64,000 nucleotides of DNA, taken from Symbiodinium sp. CCMP2592. Its lineage: Eukaryota > Sar > Dinophyceae > Suessiales > Symbiodiniaceae. This document shows, piece after piece, positions 1 through 11,339 of this stretch (positions within the stretch are counted from its first letter, which is position 1; each line of letters starts with the position of its first letter). The stretch is taken from NCBI GenBank assembly GCA_905221615.1, contig CAJNDT010000957.1, positions 763,794 to 827,793 on the forward strand, given 5' to 3'. The position numbers and the translations under genes are program-made. A model generated the notes under the pieces. It worked only from the letters and a program-made list of their open reading frames with translations. It had not been told where the DNA came from and ran no database searches.

Positions 1-2220
1 TGTTAAGCGTTCATTGTAGACATGTTCGTATCCTTCCGTGCATGCCATGACGACATGTCCTGAGCGCTTTGTGTTGTCGAGGTTTTGACGGTGGAGCGCG
101 GAACTCGGCATTTGGCTAGAGATCATGTCTTTGGACATGGAGGGTCTGCGGAATCAGGATAGGAGCATGCTTAAGTCCTCCTATGCAGCCCGTTTTGGTA
201 TATACTGGTATTTACTAGTGCTACAAGTATGTCCAAGTGTGCCAATCGCAAGAGCCCCGTCAGAGTATCCTGGCTTGGACTGCAGCGCCACGTGCCTTCT
301 AGCAGGTGATCCCAGCACAGAAGCAGAAGCAGGCTCCTGAAAGCACGCATGATCCCTATTCGCCTGAGGCCTGGCATTTACTTCATGGATTACGCGCTTC
401 GGAAGGCCGGAAGCCTTGACACCAGCACCAGCCATGCATTGCATGTCTTGGGATGCTGGAGGCCTGGTGAAAGCGCATCATGGGTTTGCGACTCCATACC
501 TACAACCCTGCGCGTCCTTAGTCCTCTAGTCCTAGGCCTCTGAAAGCCAAAGCGCATCAAAGCGCCATGGGCGGAGAAGCCGGTTTTCCCTCGTGTGGGC
601 TACATGCCAGTGGTACCCGGATCATCGCCAAGCTGGCGCTGAAGCGCTTTAGCCTTCAGGGGCTGTATGCGTCTTAGAGCTTTCGGAGCTTGGTGTAAGC
701 TTTTGGAGGGACAGCATTTAGGATGTGTTTTCTTGTGTGAAGGCTTGGTGTTTTTTTGGGGTTGACGGCGATGGCTTTAGGATCCGAGGGGTCTTTGGGC
801 TCAGACCTAAACTTTCGAACATGGCCACGTTTGGGCTATGTAGTCATGGCTTCGGGCATTGGGTTTTTGAGCTGCTTCGAGCTGGCAGCGGAACAAGATA
901 TAGTCCGAGGCTAAAAGCTTTCGAGGCCTGTGCTGCTGTTAAGTAGTGATGTCTTTTGCTAGGGTGGTCCACTGTATCATGGCCGCAATTATTGTTTTTC
1001 ATAGCATAAAACTATTACATCGTAAGTATAGCAATCATGCTCATAGCAGCAACCGCAATAATCTGTGGAATTAACAATACTGGCCAGAAAAAGGGCCGGT
1101 ATAGGATGCAGAGAGGTTTGAACTGCTCACTTTAGGCGACTGTATCTTGTTTTGTAAGCAGCCTAGTTTAGTAGAAACCCTTGTAGCAACGCTCGTAGAA
1201 TCCCTTATGGTAAACCCAAAGCCCTTGCAGTAGCCTGTACGTGGGCGCCTTGAGGCCAAAGAAGAACCGGAGCGTGCGAAGTTCTTCAACTGGCATCGGC
1301 TTGGCGACTTTGCCAACTTCGGAGGTATCCGCTTGGAGGCCGGTGTCGAACATAAGCCGAAGAGTGCATTTCCCCTTATAGTTCAGGAATAATCCTTAAA
1401 GCGTCCACATCTCTTGCTGTTAAGGTGTGTTACTTAGTGGTTTGGGAGTCTCTGGGTGAGCTTGAGAAAGGAAGGAGTTCCAAGTTTGTCATCGACGGCT
1501 TCGGAGTTGGAAGGGTCAGGGTGTGGGTGCCATCCACAAATGCCTCCTTGCTTGTCCGCGGCAAGGATTTCGGGATCAGGAAACCCAGCAGAATCGATGG
1601 TCACCGCCTGCCACTCCAGGGGACCTCTCCGATGCCTAGTCCCCAGACACCAAGCTGGCAGCCGTAAACCCTAAACCCTAAACCCGGAAAAGTCACTACA
1701 CATCAAAAAAAAACCCCTAAACCCTAAACCGTTCCCTCCCCCCAAAACAGGACAACGTCCTGGTAACTGAGTCTGGGATCGAGAACTTCACAGTCGCCCC
1801 CAGGCTGGTGGGCAGTAGCTGAGGGCTTTCGGGCATCGAAGACCCATCGAAGACCCTCAAAGATGGCACGACATGTAGGGCTGCAGCTTCTGGGTTCCGA
1901 AAATAAGCTTCTAGATTTTTCAGTTTGAGTCAGTTTGAGGTTGTCCCTGACGATAGAATTAGGAGAGCCCAAACGGTGTTGCAGATTTGAAATCTGAGTC
2001 ATGCTGCACTCTTCGGATTTTCGTCTTCAAGCTTCCTTCAGCCTGCTGCATCAATATGATGCTTGCTCAGAAGTCCGGCCCCAGCCTATGACTCCAAACA
2101 GATTTTGGACTTCGGCTCTTGATATACTGCAGACCCGGGGTTTGGGGCCTAGACAAGGGTGCATCCGTTCTGCTGATCTTGTGACCGGCCATTGTCACCA
2201 AGACATGCAAAGACCGGGCT
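1..2220. other. Unassigned region, no supported gene
   Basis: Mixed-composition DNA with only short open frames and no recognisable domain. Short CCCTAAA-type runs occur near 1665-1685 and 1710-1730. I could not find an exon with both a convincing reading frame and splice edges. Confidence 0.4.
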
Positions 2221-2224
2221 CTTG

Positions 2225-2313
2225 TTAAGGAGTTTCATTTAAGTTACCATTACAAGGAAACCCGATTAGCCACCATAGATGCTTGGTATGGTAACTTAAC
2301 TTAAATTCCTTAA
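2225..2313. mobile_element. MITE-like palindromic element
   Basis: The left arm (2225-2250) is repeated as an imperfect reverse complement on the right (2287-2313), both carrying TTAAGT...TACCAT / ATGGTAACTTAA. The centre is about 35 bp and unrelated. Only one copy is seen here. No coding capacity, so if mobile it is non-autonomous. Confidence 0.55.
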
Positions 2314-2445
2314 TTAAGAATCCAGAAGAAGCTGGAAGCTCCAGTGCGTAGCGTCAGCTTCGGACTTGCCAATAGCTGGGAATGTCGCAGATTTACTGGA
2401 TCCTTTGCCAGCTCCTTCCCGGCGCAACCTAATGTAGAAGCCTAC

Positions 2446-2540
2446 ATAAATAATTGGAATATGGTTTGGGGGTATATTAGACTATCATTATAATTGGGAA
2501 CCCACCAAGGCAGTGCTGGTAATTATTTAGCCGCCTTTAG
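2446..2540 (-). mobile_element. Family II MITE-like element, diverged, reverse orientation
   Basis: Reads on the minus strand as a weak match to the high-copy element best preserved at 41300-41405 and 53661-53762. It keeps the terminal TAATTATT motifs and the central run matching GGGTTCC-TTATAAT. Diverged relative to those copies. Confidence 0.4.
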
Positions 2541-2583
2541 TATACCTGGTCGTGCAGCACTTTGCTGCCAACCGCTTTCCCCG

Positions 2584-2705
2584 AAACCCTAAACCCCTAA
2601 AGCCTAAACCCTAAAACCCTAAACCTTAAACCCTAAACCCCTAAACCCTAAAACCCTAAACCCTAAAACCCTAAACCCTAAACCCCTAAACCCTAAACCC
2701 GAAAC
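2584..2705. repeat. Interstitial telomere-like CCCTAAA array
   Basis: About 120 bp of CCCTAAA with frequent CCCCTAAA and CCCTAAAA variants, the longest such array in the window. The unit is the TTTAGGG telomere type. The flanks are ordinary sequence, so it is interstitial rather than a chromosome end. Confidence 0.9.
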
Positions 2706-2815
2706 CCCCTCGAAATCCAGGACCGTGGACGAAGTAGAGGCGGCCGGGGGCTGAACTTCGGCAGCCCGAGCCACGCAGAGAAGTTCTGTCGTTTGTCTCA
2801 GATCCCCAATACCTA

Positions 2816-2925
2816 TAACCTTTAGACTTTTTGGGTTCTTATGGTTTAGAAACCTTTAGACTTTTTGGGTTCTTAATAGTTTAGAAACCTTTGGGTTTTT
2901 TTGGGTTCTTATAGTTTAGTAGGAA
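2816..2925. repeat. Tandem ~33-bp repeat, three copies
   Basis: Three successive copies contain CTTTTTGGGTTCTTA followed by a TTTAGAAACC-like segment. The third copy continues into sequence shared with 41765-41840, so the unit belongs to a dispersed repeat. Confidence 0.7.
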
Positions 2926-3103
2926 TCGGAAAGTTTCGACTTTCGTTTCCGTGGCTTATTGGGGTAGTAAGTTGTACTGAAGCAGGTGGCAAAGACGGAC
3001 CTTGAATACTCGTGTGGGAGCCCCACTTTGCATGATCGGCACTTTCCAGAAGGCCCAGAACAGCACCAAAGAGACTGTTTGTAAAGTGGGTCTCGAAGTG
3101 GGG

Positions 3104-3234
3104 TAGCAGCAGCAGCAGCAGCCGCAGCGGGAGCAGGAGCAGGAGCAGGGGCAGGAGCAGGAGTAGGAGTAGGAGTCGGGGTAGGAGTAGGAGTAGGAGT
3201 AGCAGCAGTGGCAGTGGCAGTAGCAGCTGCAGGG
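3104..3234. repeat. GCA/GGAGCA degenerate microsatellite
   Basis: A low-complexity run of AGC, GGAGCA and GGAGTA units. Open frames over it are Leu- or Ser-rich artefacts of the repeat. Confidence 0.9.
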
Positions 3235-3388
3235 GAGAAGAGGAGGTAGGAGCACAGCAGTACAGTAGTAGTGGCAGCAACAGCATAAACCTTTAGCGCA
3301 GTAACATCATATCAAGAAGCCTAAAAGCTCTGACGCCCTCTTGTTGCGACACCTAGCGAATTGGACAAGACATCGAGGTTCGTTCACA

Positions 3389-3645
3389 GTAGTAGTAGCA
3401 GTAGTAGTAGTAGTGGTGGTGGTGGTGGTGGTAGTAGTAGTAGTAGTACTAGTAGTGGTAGTACTAGTCGTACTAGTACTAGTACTAGTCGTAGTCGTAG
3501 TAGTAGAAGTAGTAGTAGTCGTCGTCGTCGTCGCAGTGGTAGTGGTAGTAGCAGAAGAAGAAGCAGTAGTAGTAGTAGTAGTAGCAGCAGCAGCAGTAGT
3601 AGCAGCAGCAGTAGTAATAGTAGTCGCGGCAGTAGCAGTGGCAAC
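3389..3645. repeat. AGT/GGT/CGT trinucleotide tract
   Basis: About 255 bp of AGT-type triplets with GGT, CGT and AGC interruptions. It is open in several frames on both strands, giving poly-Ser, poly-Val, poly-Thr and poly-Leu frames, which I treat as repeat-driven. Confidence 0.9.
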
Positions 3646-3757
3646 GCTCCCCGCAACCGAAGGCCCAAACCGCAGCCTCAGCACGAACTTCAGGTCATGC
3701 GTGGTGAGATCGTGGATGCAGCGGCCTTGCTTACCTGGAGGCCTGAAGCTCAGCGGC
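3640..3757 (+). CDS. Possible short exon after the trinucleotide tract
   Basis: The Ser-tract frame continues into ordinary protein-like sequence: a basic Pro-rich stretch, then HELQVMRGEIVDAAALLTW. It lies on the same strand as all firm genes. No splice edges or family could be fixed. Confidence 0.2.
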
Positions 3758-4086
3758 TAAACCCTAAACCCTTTTTTATGGAGATCCAGGTCTCGGGCAG
3801 TGACGTTATCTCTCGGGTTGAAACTGCTCTCACGCGTGTTGTGGACTACGGCATGGCAGCTATGTGCTTGCCTGTGTGCCTTGTGTCGAAATGGTTGACG
3901 ACATGGCATGCTTTTTCCTCCAGGGCAATTTAGATGGAAAAAAGGGCTGTTGCGATGTCTGTCACGGCTTTTCACAAGTTTGGAGCATGCCGGCATAATG
4001 GCTATGCGCCGGGCAAATCCAACGGAGCCCCGAAGCAAAGCAGTTTGGAGTAGAAGTTATTGTCGGTGTCCCCTAAACGCCCTAAA

Positions 4087-4089
<3 letters not shown>

Positions 4090-4121
<32 letters not shown>
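4090..4121. repeat. (TA)n microsatellite
   Basis: Uninterrupted TA dinucleotides directly after CCTAAACCAA. Confidence 0.95.
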
Positions 4122-4125
<4 letters not shown>

Positions 4126-4129
4126 CAAC

Positions 4130-5320
4130 GCGAACCCCTAGGCTCCGAATCCGAAAGCTCTGAAGCTGAAACACCGAAAGCCTGGAGCAATCTCAAGGCC
4201 TCGGGTGCCTTAGCCTTTCCCAGGCAGGAGCGTGAGGAGCCACAAGAGCAGGAAGAGGAGGAAGAGGAGTGAGGTCGAGGGATTTCTGGGCTCTTCTCAG
4301 AACTTCGAAGTACACGTCTGATTGATGTTTGTTGCGATGCTTGCTTCAAGCTTTCCTGATTGAAACAGGACAATAGACACGTCTGTTGTTATTATGTTAA
4401 GTGGGGGCCGAAAGCAAGGTTAAGCAGACTTTCGAGGTACGGGGTCGCGGACCGGATGACTCAGACCAGTGCTTCGCGGAAAGTTAGGGTGGAGGGTTTA
4501 CGGTTGCGCAGGTGGGAACTTAGGGTAGAGGCTACTCGATCGCACCTGCATTGTTGATGATATTCCGCACTTCGGGGAAAAAAGTACAGTCGGTCAGTTT
4601 TCCGTTTCACATGGCGAGACAAAGTTGCTGAGCCTGCGTGCGGCGAAAACACCCCTTCCCCGTAGAGTGAAGATGTACTTCACAGTCTACCCCCGAGTCC
4701 TTTTCAAAGAATTACAGTTGATGCCATTCTAATCTAATGACTTTCGGCATGTTGCATTCGATCAGTGGTTTTGCAGAAAACTGGAGCAGGCAGACATGTA
4801 CCTATATGGGATAACGGCCGTGTTTCGGGAATCAGTGCCATCGCCACTATACTTATTACCATGATACGCAAGGAGAGACAGTGTCGTCATCGCTGTCGCT
4901 GCAGTGGTTTGTCGTTGTGAACCGTCTCGTCATGTCTCATCACTTCGTCGTTGATGTTAACCTTCATGTTCGTCGTCATCACCATTAGGCCCCATTGACC
5001 CGAGTTTCCGTCACTCCCACCACGCACAGGTCCTCCGCGGCATCGTCCTAGCGATAATGACGATGTAATTTCTGAGCATCGCAGCTTGCGCCATCGTGGT
5101 CTTCATCATCGCCATTGCCAGCACTACGGTCGGCATAACGATCTGAGAGTTTCAGAAATGTCGGTGCTAGGATGAGCCTAAACAGCGTAGCCCTGAGTTC
5201 AAGAACATTCTTTAGCCATGTTTTGACATGACGTGTAGTCATCTGCATCTTACATAAGTGCGAGGCAGAGGTCCTGATTAATTCAATTGTCTTGAGGTTC
5301 ACGCCTTTGGGCTGCGTTCC
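4130..5320. other. Unassigned region
   Basis: Apart from a short GAG/GAA-rich run near 4250-4270 I see no repeat, palindrome or convincing exon. Possible 5' sequence of the following Kelch gene. Confidence 0.35.
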
Positions 5321-5322
5321 AG

Positions 5323-5444
5323 GGGCCGAAGTAACGGATCTTGAGGCGAGGCGCTTGGAGGATAAGTCAGGCTGGAGTGAAAGTGAAACACTGCCTACAA
5401 GAAAGGCAAGGCTGGGGTTGCTTCGTCTGCTGCATAGGCTCGAG
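5323..5444 (+). CDS. Candidate exon upstream of Kelch exons
   Basis: A TTCCAG acceptor precedes a charged, protein-like frame (GAEVTDLEARRLEDKSGW, then basic and Leu-rich residues) that ends at CTCGAG|GTTTAT. It contains no Kelch motif. Placing it in the Kelch gene rests on position and strand only. Other frames over the same bases are also open. Confidence 0.35.
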
Positions 5445-5704
5445 GTTTATTATTGAGACAAGCAGTGGATGGCGACCCCAAAATGCAAATCGAAGCAGAA
5501 GACTGGGGTGTCCAAAGCCCTTCAGCATTAGGGTCCTGGGTTTACGTAAGAGCGTCGGCTTAGCCCAAACGCTACCAACTATCCAGCTGCCCACGGTCAG
5601 CCAGGGCTCTCCAGAACACTCCTAGAACAAGAGAGGCCCAAGCCTAGGCTCCATAGACCATAGATGGCTTGAAGCGCCACGAGATGGCTCCCTACTGCCG
5701 ACCT

Positions 5705-5808
5705 TTACGCTGGAGCGAGCCAGCTTGCTTAGACAGGGCAGGCTGCGGCGCACAGTTCTGGTGGACCAAGCCCAACAGCTTCCAAGACAGGGACCGCTGC
5801 AATTTTCG
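5705..5808 (+). CDS. Kelch-repeat gene, candidate exon
   Basis: Open frame ending at a strong donor, TTTTCG|GTAAGA. In the frame ending on a codon boundary it joins in phase to the next exon at 5906 across a ~97-bp intron. Another frame here (FWWTKPNSFQDRDRC) also resembles a Kelch blade strand, so the frame is not certain. The 5' edge is approximate. Confidence 0.4.
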
Positions 5809-5905
5809 GTAAGACAAGCCTTTCCCTAAACCTTGATTTTCTCTGACAGCTCTCTTGGACCGAACTGCTTGACAACTCGTTTCTTATCGGTTTCTCGCAC
5901 CACAG

Positions 5906-6100
5906 GCTCAACCAGCCTCCCCATCTTTTAATTCCTGGGCACCTATACATGATTCTGTGGCCGACCTCCTGAGACCAAGCAGAAACCCAGACTCAGAGTC
6001 CATTAAACATGACGACAGACAGGATGTGTATGGCCACTCCGCCACTGTTGTCGGCGGCCGCGTTTGGGTCCTGGGAGGCAAGAACCAGCCGGGCAAGAGG
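5906..6100 (+). CDS. Kelch-repeat gene, exon with blade motif
   Basis: The acceptor CACCACAG|GCT opens a frame reading about 40 residues of linker and then VYGHSATVVGGRVWVLGGK, a textbook Kelch blade (hydrophobic strand, double Gly, next strand). Kelch blades fold into beta-propellers used for protein binding, so the product is probably a cytoplasmic or nuclear adaptor or enzyme regulator; the partner cannot be inferred. The 3' edge is uncertain: no good GT is in frame, and a GC donor near 6097 is possible. Confidence 0.65.
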
Positions 6101-6104
6101 ATCG

Positions 6105-7400
6105 CTGTGTGCCCCCGCTGCACGTCGTAGGGTGTGTTCGGGATCGGAAACGAAAACCACGCAGACCCCCCTAAACTATTTTGCCCTAAATCCCAGAAAC
6201 CTACACCCTGAAATCTAAAACGCCCCTTAACCCTTCAGTCCCGTGCACCAGGCACACCTTCGACCCTTTGGCATTGGTGTGGTCGGACCACTCACCGGCA
6301 GATCGCAGTGTTGCGCCGACCAAGCGGTGGGAGCTGTCTCAAAGGGGCTTTCAACAGGTTATGAATGGGGTTAAAAAGCGCATGGCTTTGCAATGTTTAG
6401 GTTAAGGATGTAGAGTTTGTTGCTTTCTCCAGAGTTTTCGGATTGTCGGGGCTGTAGGCCTTGCTTCGGGTTGCGGTTTCGCCTTTAGGAAGGAGGGGGT
6501 GCAGCTCCCAGAACCAGTAAGACCCACTTTTGCGACTTCTCAGACTCTTTCACTTACGTCAATTCGAATCTCAGAAACTCTTTGAGGATTGACTTGGTAA
6601 AGTTGTAGGTTGTTGCTACAATGATTTGGGTTGCAACGCTACTGGTGTGTGGCCTCGGGACTGATGTTGCCGAAAACCAGATGCCGCAATACTCACGTGC
6701 TTTCTTCATGCACGCATCCAGACTGTTAGCAGTATCTGGAAGAGCTGCTTAGAAGGACAAACAGAAATAGACGAGCAATTTCGGGTCTATTAGACCCGAA
6801 ATGCCCCTGATTTGGGACCATATATCCCTGTTTGAGGGTACAAGGAGGCCCCTGGAGCTTTCAGAATGCCAACTCTGAAGTCGAGCCTGGTGTGACAGGT
6901 GGGGGCACTCAGTTTGCGAAGCGCCTGGTGGCGTGGATGCAAGATGATTCCCTCAGCCCGAAGCCGTATAGACTCGATCCCTATAATTACGCGGAGCCGC
7001 GGCTTATGGGGCCTTCAAACAGCAAGGCCCGCAATGTGATGCAATGGTGTTTCTCTGCCATTCTCTGTCCGATCCAAGTAGAGCCCTCCAGCCTCTCCCA
7101 ACGTAAGCTGGAATTTCGACTCCTGCAATCTGAAACTCCGTGGCCGCAAGCGCTCAACCCCGACGAATGCCCTTGTAGTCCCGGTGTGAGAGGTTCCGGA
7201 GCCTTCATAAAGATGCTATGTCGAAGTCCGCTCGTCGGGATTTGCAAAACATGGGAGACCCAGGGTCGGTGGCTTATTTTCCTTACTTCTCTCCTCGCAT
7301 TCGGAAAGAGCAGATCCAAGCCCGTTTCGGGAGTCTGCACTATGAGACTCTACTTACATGACTTGCATTACAAGGTAGAGGCCCCGTTCCAGCAACTTAC
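6105..7400. other. Kelch-gene intron, mostly unassigned
   Basis: A 191-codon open frame runs across 6832-7407, but it begins inside a repeat element (6798-6862) and I see no domain in it, so I do not call it as a gene. Its last codons (MRLYLHDLHYK) end at AAG|GTAGAG and could belong to a blade. Confidence 0.3.
6798..6862 (+). repeat. Dispersed repeat, copy 1 of 2
   Basis: About 60 bp closely matching 52688-52750. Both contain a TTTGGGACCATA block and TTGAGGGTACAAGGAGG in the same order. Short internal inverted segments suggest a MITE-like element. Confidence 0.6.
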
Positions 7401-7402
7401 AG

Positions 7403-7519
7403 TTTAGGGATGTTTGGGGTGAAGGACGCATGCTCCTTGTGGTGGGCGGCTTTGACGCGAAGCACAACCTTCGTGATACCTGGGCTTACTCCACAGAGGA
7501 GCTGCTGACCTTCATGTTC
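7403..7519 (+). CDS. Kelch-repeat gene, exon with blade motif
   Basis: After CTTACAG the frame reads FRDVWGEGRMLLVVGGFD, then KHNLRDTWAYSTEEL: two successive Kelch strands with the double Gly and the D-x-W pattern. The donor is probably within TTCAGGG|GTTTT, so the 3' edge is approximate. Confidence 0.6.
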
Positions 7520-7705
7520 AGGGGTTTTGGGATTTTGGGGTCGTGGTTTTGGGCGCAGGGTGCCGGACTTAGTCTCTGCGTATGTGTGAATACTCATGCT
7601 GGGGATGTTCTCCGCGGCTTGAAACTTTTTTGTGCGAGTTCAGACGTGGAGTCTGACCGATTTGAGAGGGCTTTGTGCGGGTGCAGGGTTTGGCGCCTAG
7701 ACCAG

Positions 7706-7787
7706 GACCTACAACAAGCGCACCACCGACAGAAACTGCTACGTCAGCGAACCTGCTACTGTACTCCTCCGCGCCATGTTTTACAGT
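7706..7787 (+). CDS. Candidate exon in the Kelch gene
   Basis: After ACCAG a frame rich in G/C-ending codons reads TYNKRTTDRNCYVSEPATVL and ends near GTTTTACA|GTACTT. No family is recognised. Position and strand suggest it belongs with the Kelch exons. Confidence 0.3.
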
Positions 7788-7789
7788 AC

Positions 7790-8900
7790 TTTTCAGTTAT
7801 TGCCGAAAGGACCCGGGGGCGAGAAGGGAGCAAGCATGAGTGTATGGGACTTAGGGTTCGTCTCCCGTTGCTGTTGGGGTTGCCTCACGTAGAGTGACCT
7901 ATGTGCCCGAACAAACAAGGAAACATCGTAGAAGTCTTAGATGGTGGGTGCATCTGGGTGACTCTAGGTAATCTCTAGGTCGGGTTTTACAGTGGGTTTC
8001 CGGTTTGCGTTACCGTATTTGGCGGTCTTTTCAATGATGGATCTTATTATTTTATAGAGTCCAAACCTATATACGGCTTAGCTGGCCGCGTGCAACCGGA
8101 AAAGGGGATGTCCAACTTGGATCCGTTATGCCGATGCGTAGTCGAAAGTATAAGGCTTTCTGCCGGCCATGTGCTCGGGGCCGCCTTGTAATCGTATGGC
8201 ATCAATATATCCTACAGGCGTAAACATTCTTAGCCGACTACACATTGCAATTACTCGTTCATTCTTTCGTCCATGAGGCTGAGTATCCTTGTGCTACCTG
8301 CTGAAAGGACGGTACCTTCTCAGAGCTTTGCGACGACCTGCAGGTTTTCGGCGCATACCACTCTCTGGCCTTCGAGCGGAAGCTTGTCCACAGTTTTTTC
8401 CATCTCGGTCTGGTGCCGTCGCGAGATGTTTGGGTCCTCGGTCTCTTGATATTTTGGTAGGTTTGCCATTGTCTCGCTGGTGTCTCCCGAGCTTCCAACG
8501 GTTAGCTCAGCTCTACAATGCGAATTTCGAGGGAAAGAGGGCTCTACGCCGCTGCAAACGAACACATATCCTCACAGTATTCCATAATTTTGGACCAGCC
8601 TGTTTCAGAAAAAAACGTCGCCGTTGGGGGGTTCTAATCTATCAGGGGAGGGGAGCGCGGCTAGGGTGTTTTCGGTGTTTGCAATCTGTCAGAACATCAG
8701 TCATGGGATGTTTGGGGTTTCGGTACCCTAATTCCCCAAGCTCTGAGTCCGAAGATGTTACAGCAGGAAATCCTAGCCCAATAACCCTCAACCCATCCTT
8801 GCAATAGAAGCCGTGTGCAACCCAATAAAGGCGCCGAGTGCCCCTTCAAACAGAAACCCATTGCAGACTTGCGAGAGTTTGAGAAGCCGCAGATGATGCC
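7790..8900. other. Kelch-gene intron region
   Basis: A 172-codon frame at 8289-8807 is open but shows no motif. Within 8300-8460 other frames contain strand-like pieces such as SRDVWVLG, which could be a degenerate blade. Nothing was firm enough to call. Confidence 0.3.
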
Positions 8901-8904
8901 GACA

Positions 8905-9006
8905 TGAAACCCTAGGCCCTAAGCCCTCAACCCCTAAACCCTAAACCTCTAAACCCCTAAACCCCATAAACCCCAGAAGCCCCATAAGCCCCATAAGCCC
9001 TAAACC
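8905..9006. repeat. Degenerate CCCTAAA/CCATAAACC array
   Basis: Telomere-type units grading into CCCATAAGCC variants over about 100 bp. Interstitial. Confidence 0.8.
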
Positions 9007-9245
9007 CAAAGGAAGAGTAGCCGGGCCGTCCTCTTCGGTGGCCAGTGCTGCGTCAACGGGCCGTATGAGTACTTCCAGGATGCATCCCGGCTTTTCTCCG
9101 GACTGAGATTCAGTGTATAGGGTTGAGGGTTTAGGGTTTTTTAAGGCATAGTGTATAGTGCCCTATGCATAGTCATAGAGGGAGAAAGGTGGGTTATGAC
9201 AGGTTTGGTCTGGGGGCTTCAGAGTAGAAGCGAGCCGGGTGAAAG

Positions 9246-9415
9246 GTTCACACCCTGCAGTTCGAAGAGGACGACGACGAAGGCCTGCGATTTGCGGAAG
9301 CATTGGGATGGGAAGACAGCGCCCCGAGTCCCGAGTCTCCCATCACAACTTCAGAGATGGCGGATGGTCGCTACAGAGAGAGCCTGGGCCTTGATAATCA
9401 GAAGAGGGCTTTGAG
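9246..9415 (+). CDS. Acidic exon, probably of the Kelch gene
   Basis: A strongly protein-like frame reads VHTLQFEEDDDEGLRFAEAL, then a Ser/Pro-rich acidic segment and MADGRYRESLGLDNQKRAL, ending at TTGAG|GTCCAT. An in-frame stop just upstream puts the acceptor between 9241 and 9260. It looks like a disordered acidic linker between propeller blades. Membership of the Kelch gene is inferred from position and strand. Confidence 0.5.
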
Positions 9416-10006
9416 GTCCATCATACCATACTCATAATCATTAATAATAAGGAAGCCCCGAAATGGTAATTGCAATTATTTGGCTACTGGCTGAAGACCA
9501 AACCAGAAGCCGATCCCTACTCCCACCATCTAAGATACCCAGCCGTAGCACATTGACACGGATTCCAAGAGGTTCCATCCGGCTCTCACACCCGGAGCCC
9601 TGCTCCTGAGCAGTCTTCAGCAGAAAGTGTCCAACCACTCCTTCGCCAAACTGTCTGCTAACTGTTGGCATGTCTCGTTCCTGTGTTTCTCGCTTCCATA
9701 AAACGGACCTAGGTCCCCGCGAGGCAGTCAACACCGCGCAATGCCTATCCCCTATCCCCAAGATCCGCTAAATGTCCGAATTCGGAAGAATGACTTAGGC
9801 ATCCAATAAAATCCTTTGTGCCTCTACACACCCTGAACCCTGCAAACCTTGATAACCCGACAAAAAACGATTGAATAGCCTGCTGACGCATTGCGAAACC
9901 CTGTAAGTTCTTATCAAGCACTGAACCCCTTCGTAAAACATCGAAACCCCGTGAGCCCCGCGTGCAAAGGACCGTTTCAGCCCCTGAGCCACATGAAAAG
10001 AAAAAT

Positions 10007-10012
<6 letters not shown>

Positions 10013-10054
<42 letters not shown>

Positions 10055-10171
10055 ATAGCTCTTCATATACATATAAACAAATAAATGAATACATGAATAT
10101 ACATATACATATATATATATATGTATATATGTATATACATACATACATACATACATACATACATACATACA
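10013..10171. repeat. (TC)n followed by (ATAC)n microsatellites
   Basis: A 40-bp perfect TC run (10013-10052), then ATAC/TATA and ACAT units to about 10171. Tyr/Ile/Val-rich minus-strand frames over it are repeat artefacts. Confidence 0.95.
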
Positions 10172-10700
10172 CAAATTTTCTATGGCCTCTATACTTGAAC
10201 TGAAACGCCCTAGCAGCCATCCAGGCCACTGAGCCCTGATAATCGTTTAAACGATCCCCGGCCGAACAAATTCCCAATTTGGATATCCAGTCCTACGCGC
10301 CTGCCCTTCGAACCCACGTGTAGAAGCTCTATGAGACTCCGTGGATATCTTAAACCCTATATACCCAAAGCCCTCAACCCTAAACAGAGACATAGATCCC
10401 TTAATGGTGGTTCCTATAATGTACCCTTAGCAGTATAGGGCCCCGTATTTTGGGGATCTACTTTCCAGATCCGCCTCGGCAGGCTGGAACCGGCTTCCCA
10501 CCAGCGGGCCTAAGCCCAGCTGCCGAGCTCAGCACGGAGCCATCATCCGAGGACTCGAAGCACGCTCAGATTGCGACGTACTGCAGCAGCAGTAGTACGA
10601 ATGCTAGCGACACACGGTCAGTAGACATCGCCGTGATAATGGACTTGTTTTTTAAATGTTTGATGCAGGAGTTGGGGCTCCTTGAGGCTCTCTGGGGCAG

Positions 10701-10790
10701 AGGGGTTGCTCCTCCATGGCACAGGAGGGGCCATGATCATGTACGGCGGCGCAAACAATGTGCAACAGTCCCTCGTCTCTAGAGAACTAG
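10701..10790 (+). CDS. Kelch-repeat gene, exon with blade motif
   Basis: The acceptor CTGGGGCAG precedes GLLLHGTGGAMIMYGGANNV, matching the Kelch strand-turn-strand with conserved His, double Gly and aromatic residue. The frame then runs to a stop near 10822, so a donor lies before that. The 3' edge is approximate. Confidence 0.55.
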
Positions 10791-11258
10791 TCTTTGAGCT
10801 ATTGGTTCCCAAAGACTTCTCTTGAAGCTCCATCATTGTAAGACCGGCAAGGTATCCTTCCGCCCTGGCAGGGGTGAGGGTTTACGTTGATTTGGGTCCT
10901 GAGGTCTCTAGAACCTACCTTCCGTTTCGGGGGGCTTGGACTTTGGGATCCCAAGTGCCAGATGTGCACTTTTGGCATCGGGTTACTTGACCCGAGGACA
11001 TTGCATGACGCTGTTTGTACCCTTGCAAATTTTGTTGAAATGGGTCATGGGGGAAAGTACGGGGCCCTGCTACATAATTCGAACAATTTGGGGCTTTATG
11101 CTATGGCCATATGTTGGCAAGCCTAGGCAGTTGCACACTTTCGGTGATCCAAAGCTTTCTTCACGTGTCGGTCTGGCGAGTTGGACTAGGTGTTACTTCT
11201 CTTCGATTAGCCAGTGTTGAATCATCGACCCTCACAACGGGCTTGGATGACCTGTGAG

Positions 11259-11321
11259 GTTCAATGATGTGTGGCTACTGGACCTTCTCCACCATGCCTG
11301 GACAGAGATACAGCCGGAGAG
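11259..11321 (+). CDS. Kelch-repeat gene, exon with blade motif
   Basis: The acceptor TGTGAG|G opens RFNDVWLLDLLHHAWTEIQP, the classic Kelch 'N-D-hydrophobic-W...D...W' blade. A GC donor (GAGAG|GCTGCC) is the best 3' edge. It is the most downstream blade recognised; later exons may exist but were not identified. Confidence 0.6.
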
Positions 11322-11339
11322 GCTGCCTTCGAGCTCTTG

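Noticed and set aside
3341..3933. Long open frames of poly-Val, poly-Ser, poly-Thr and poly-Leu over the AGT tract
   Set aside because: All frames on both strands are open because of the trinucleotide repeat; there is no evidence for a protein across it.
6832..7407. 191-codon + frame
   Set aside because: Starts inside a repeated element and has no domain or conserved pattern; probably a chance frame in an intron.
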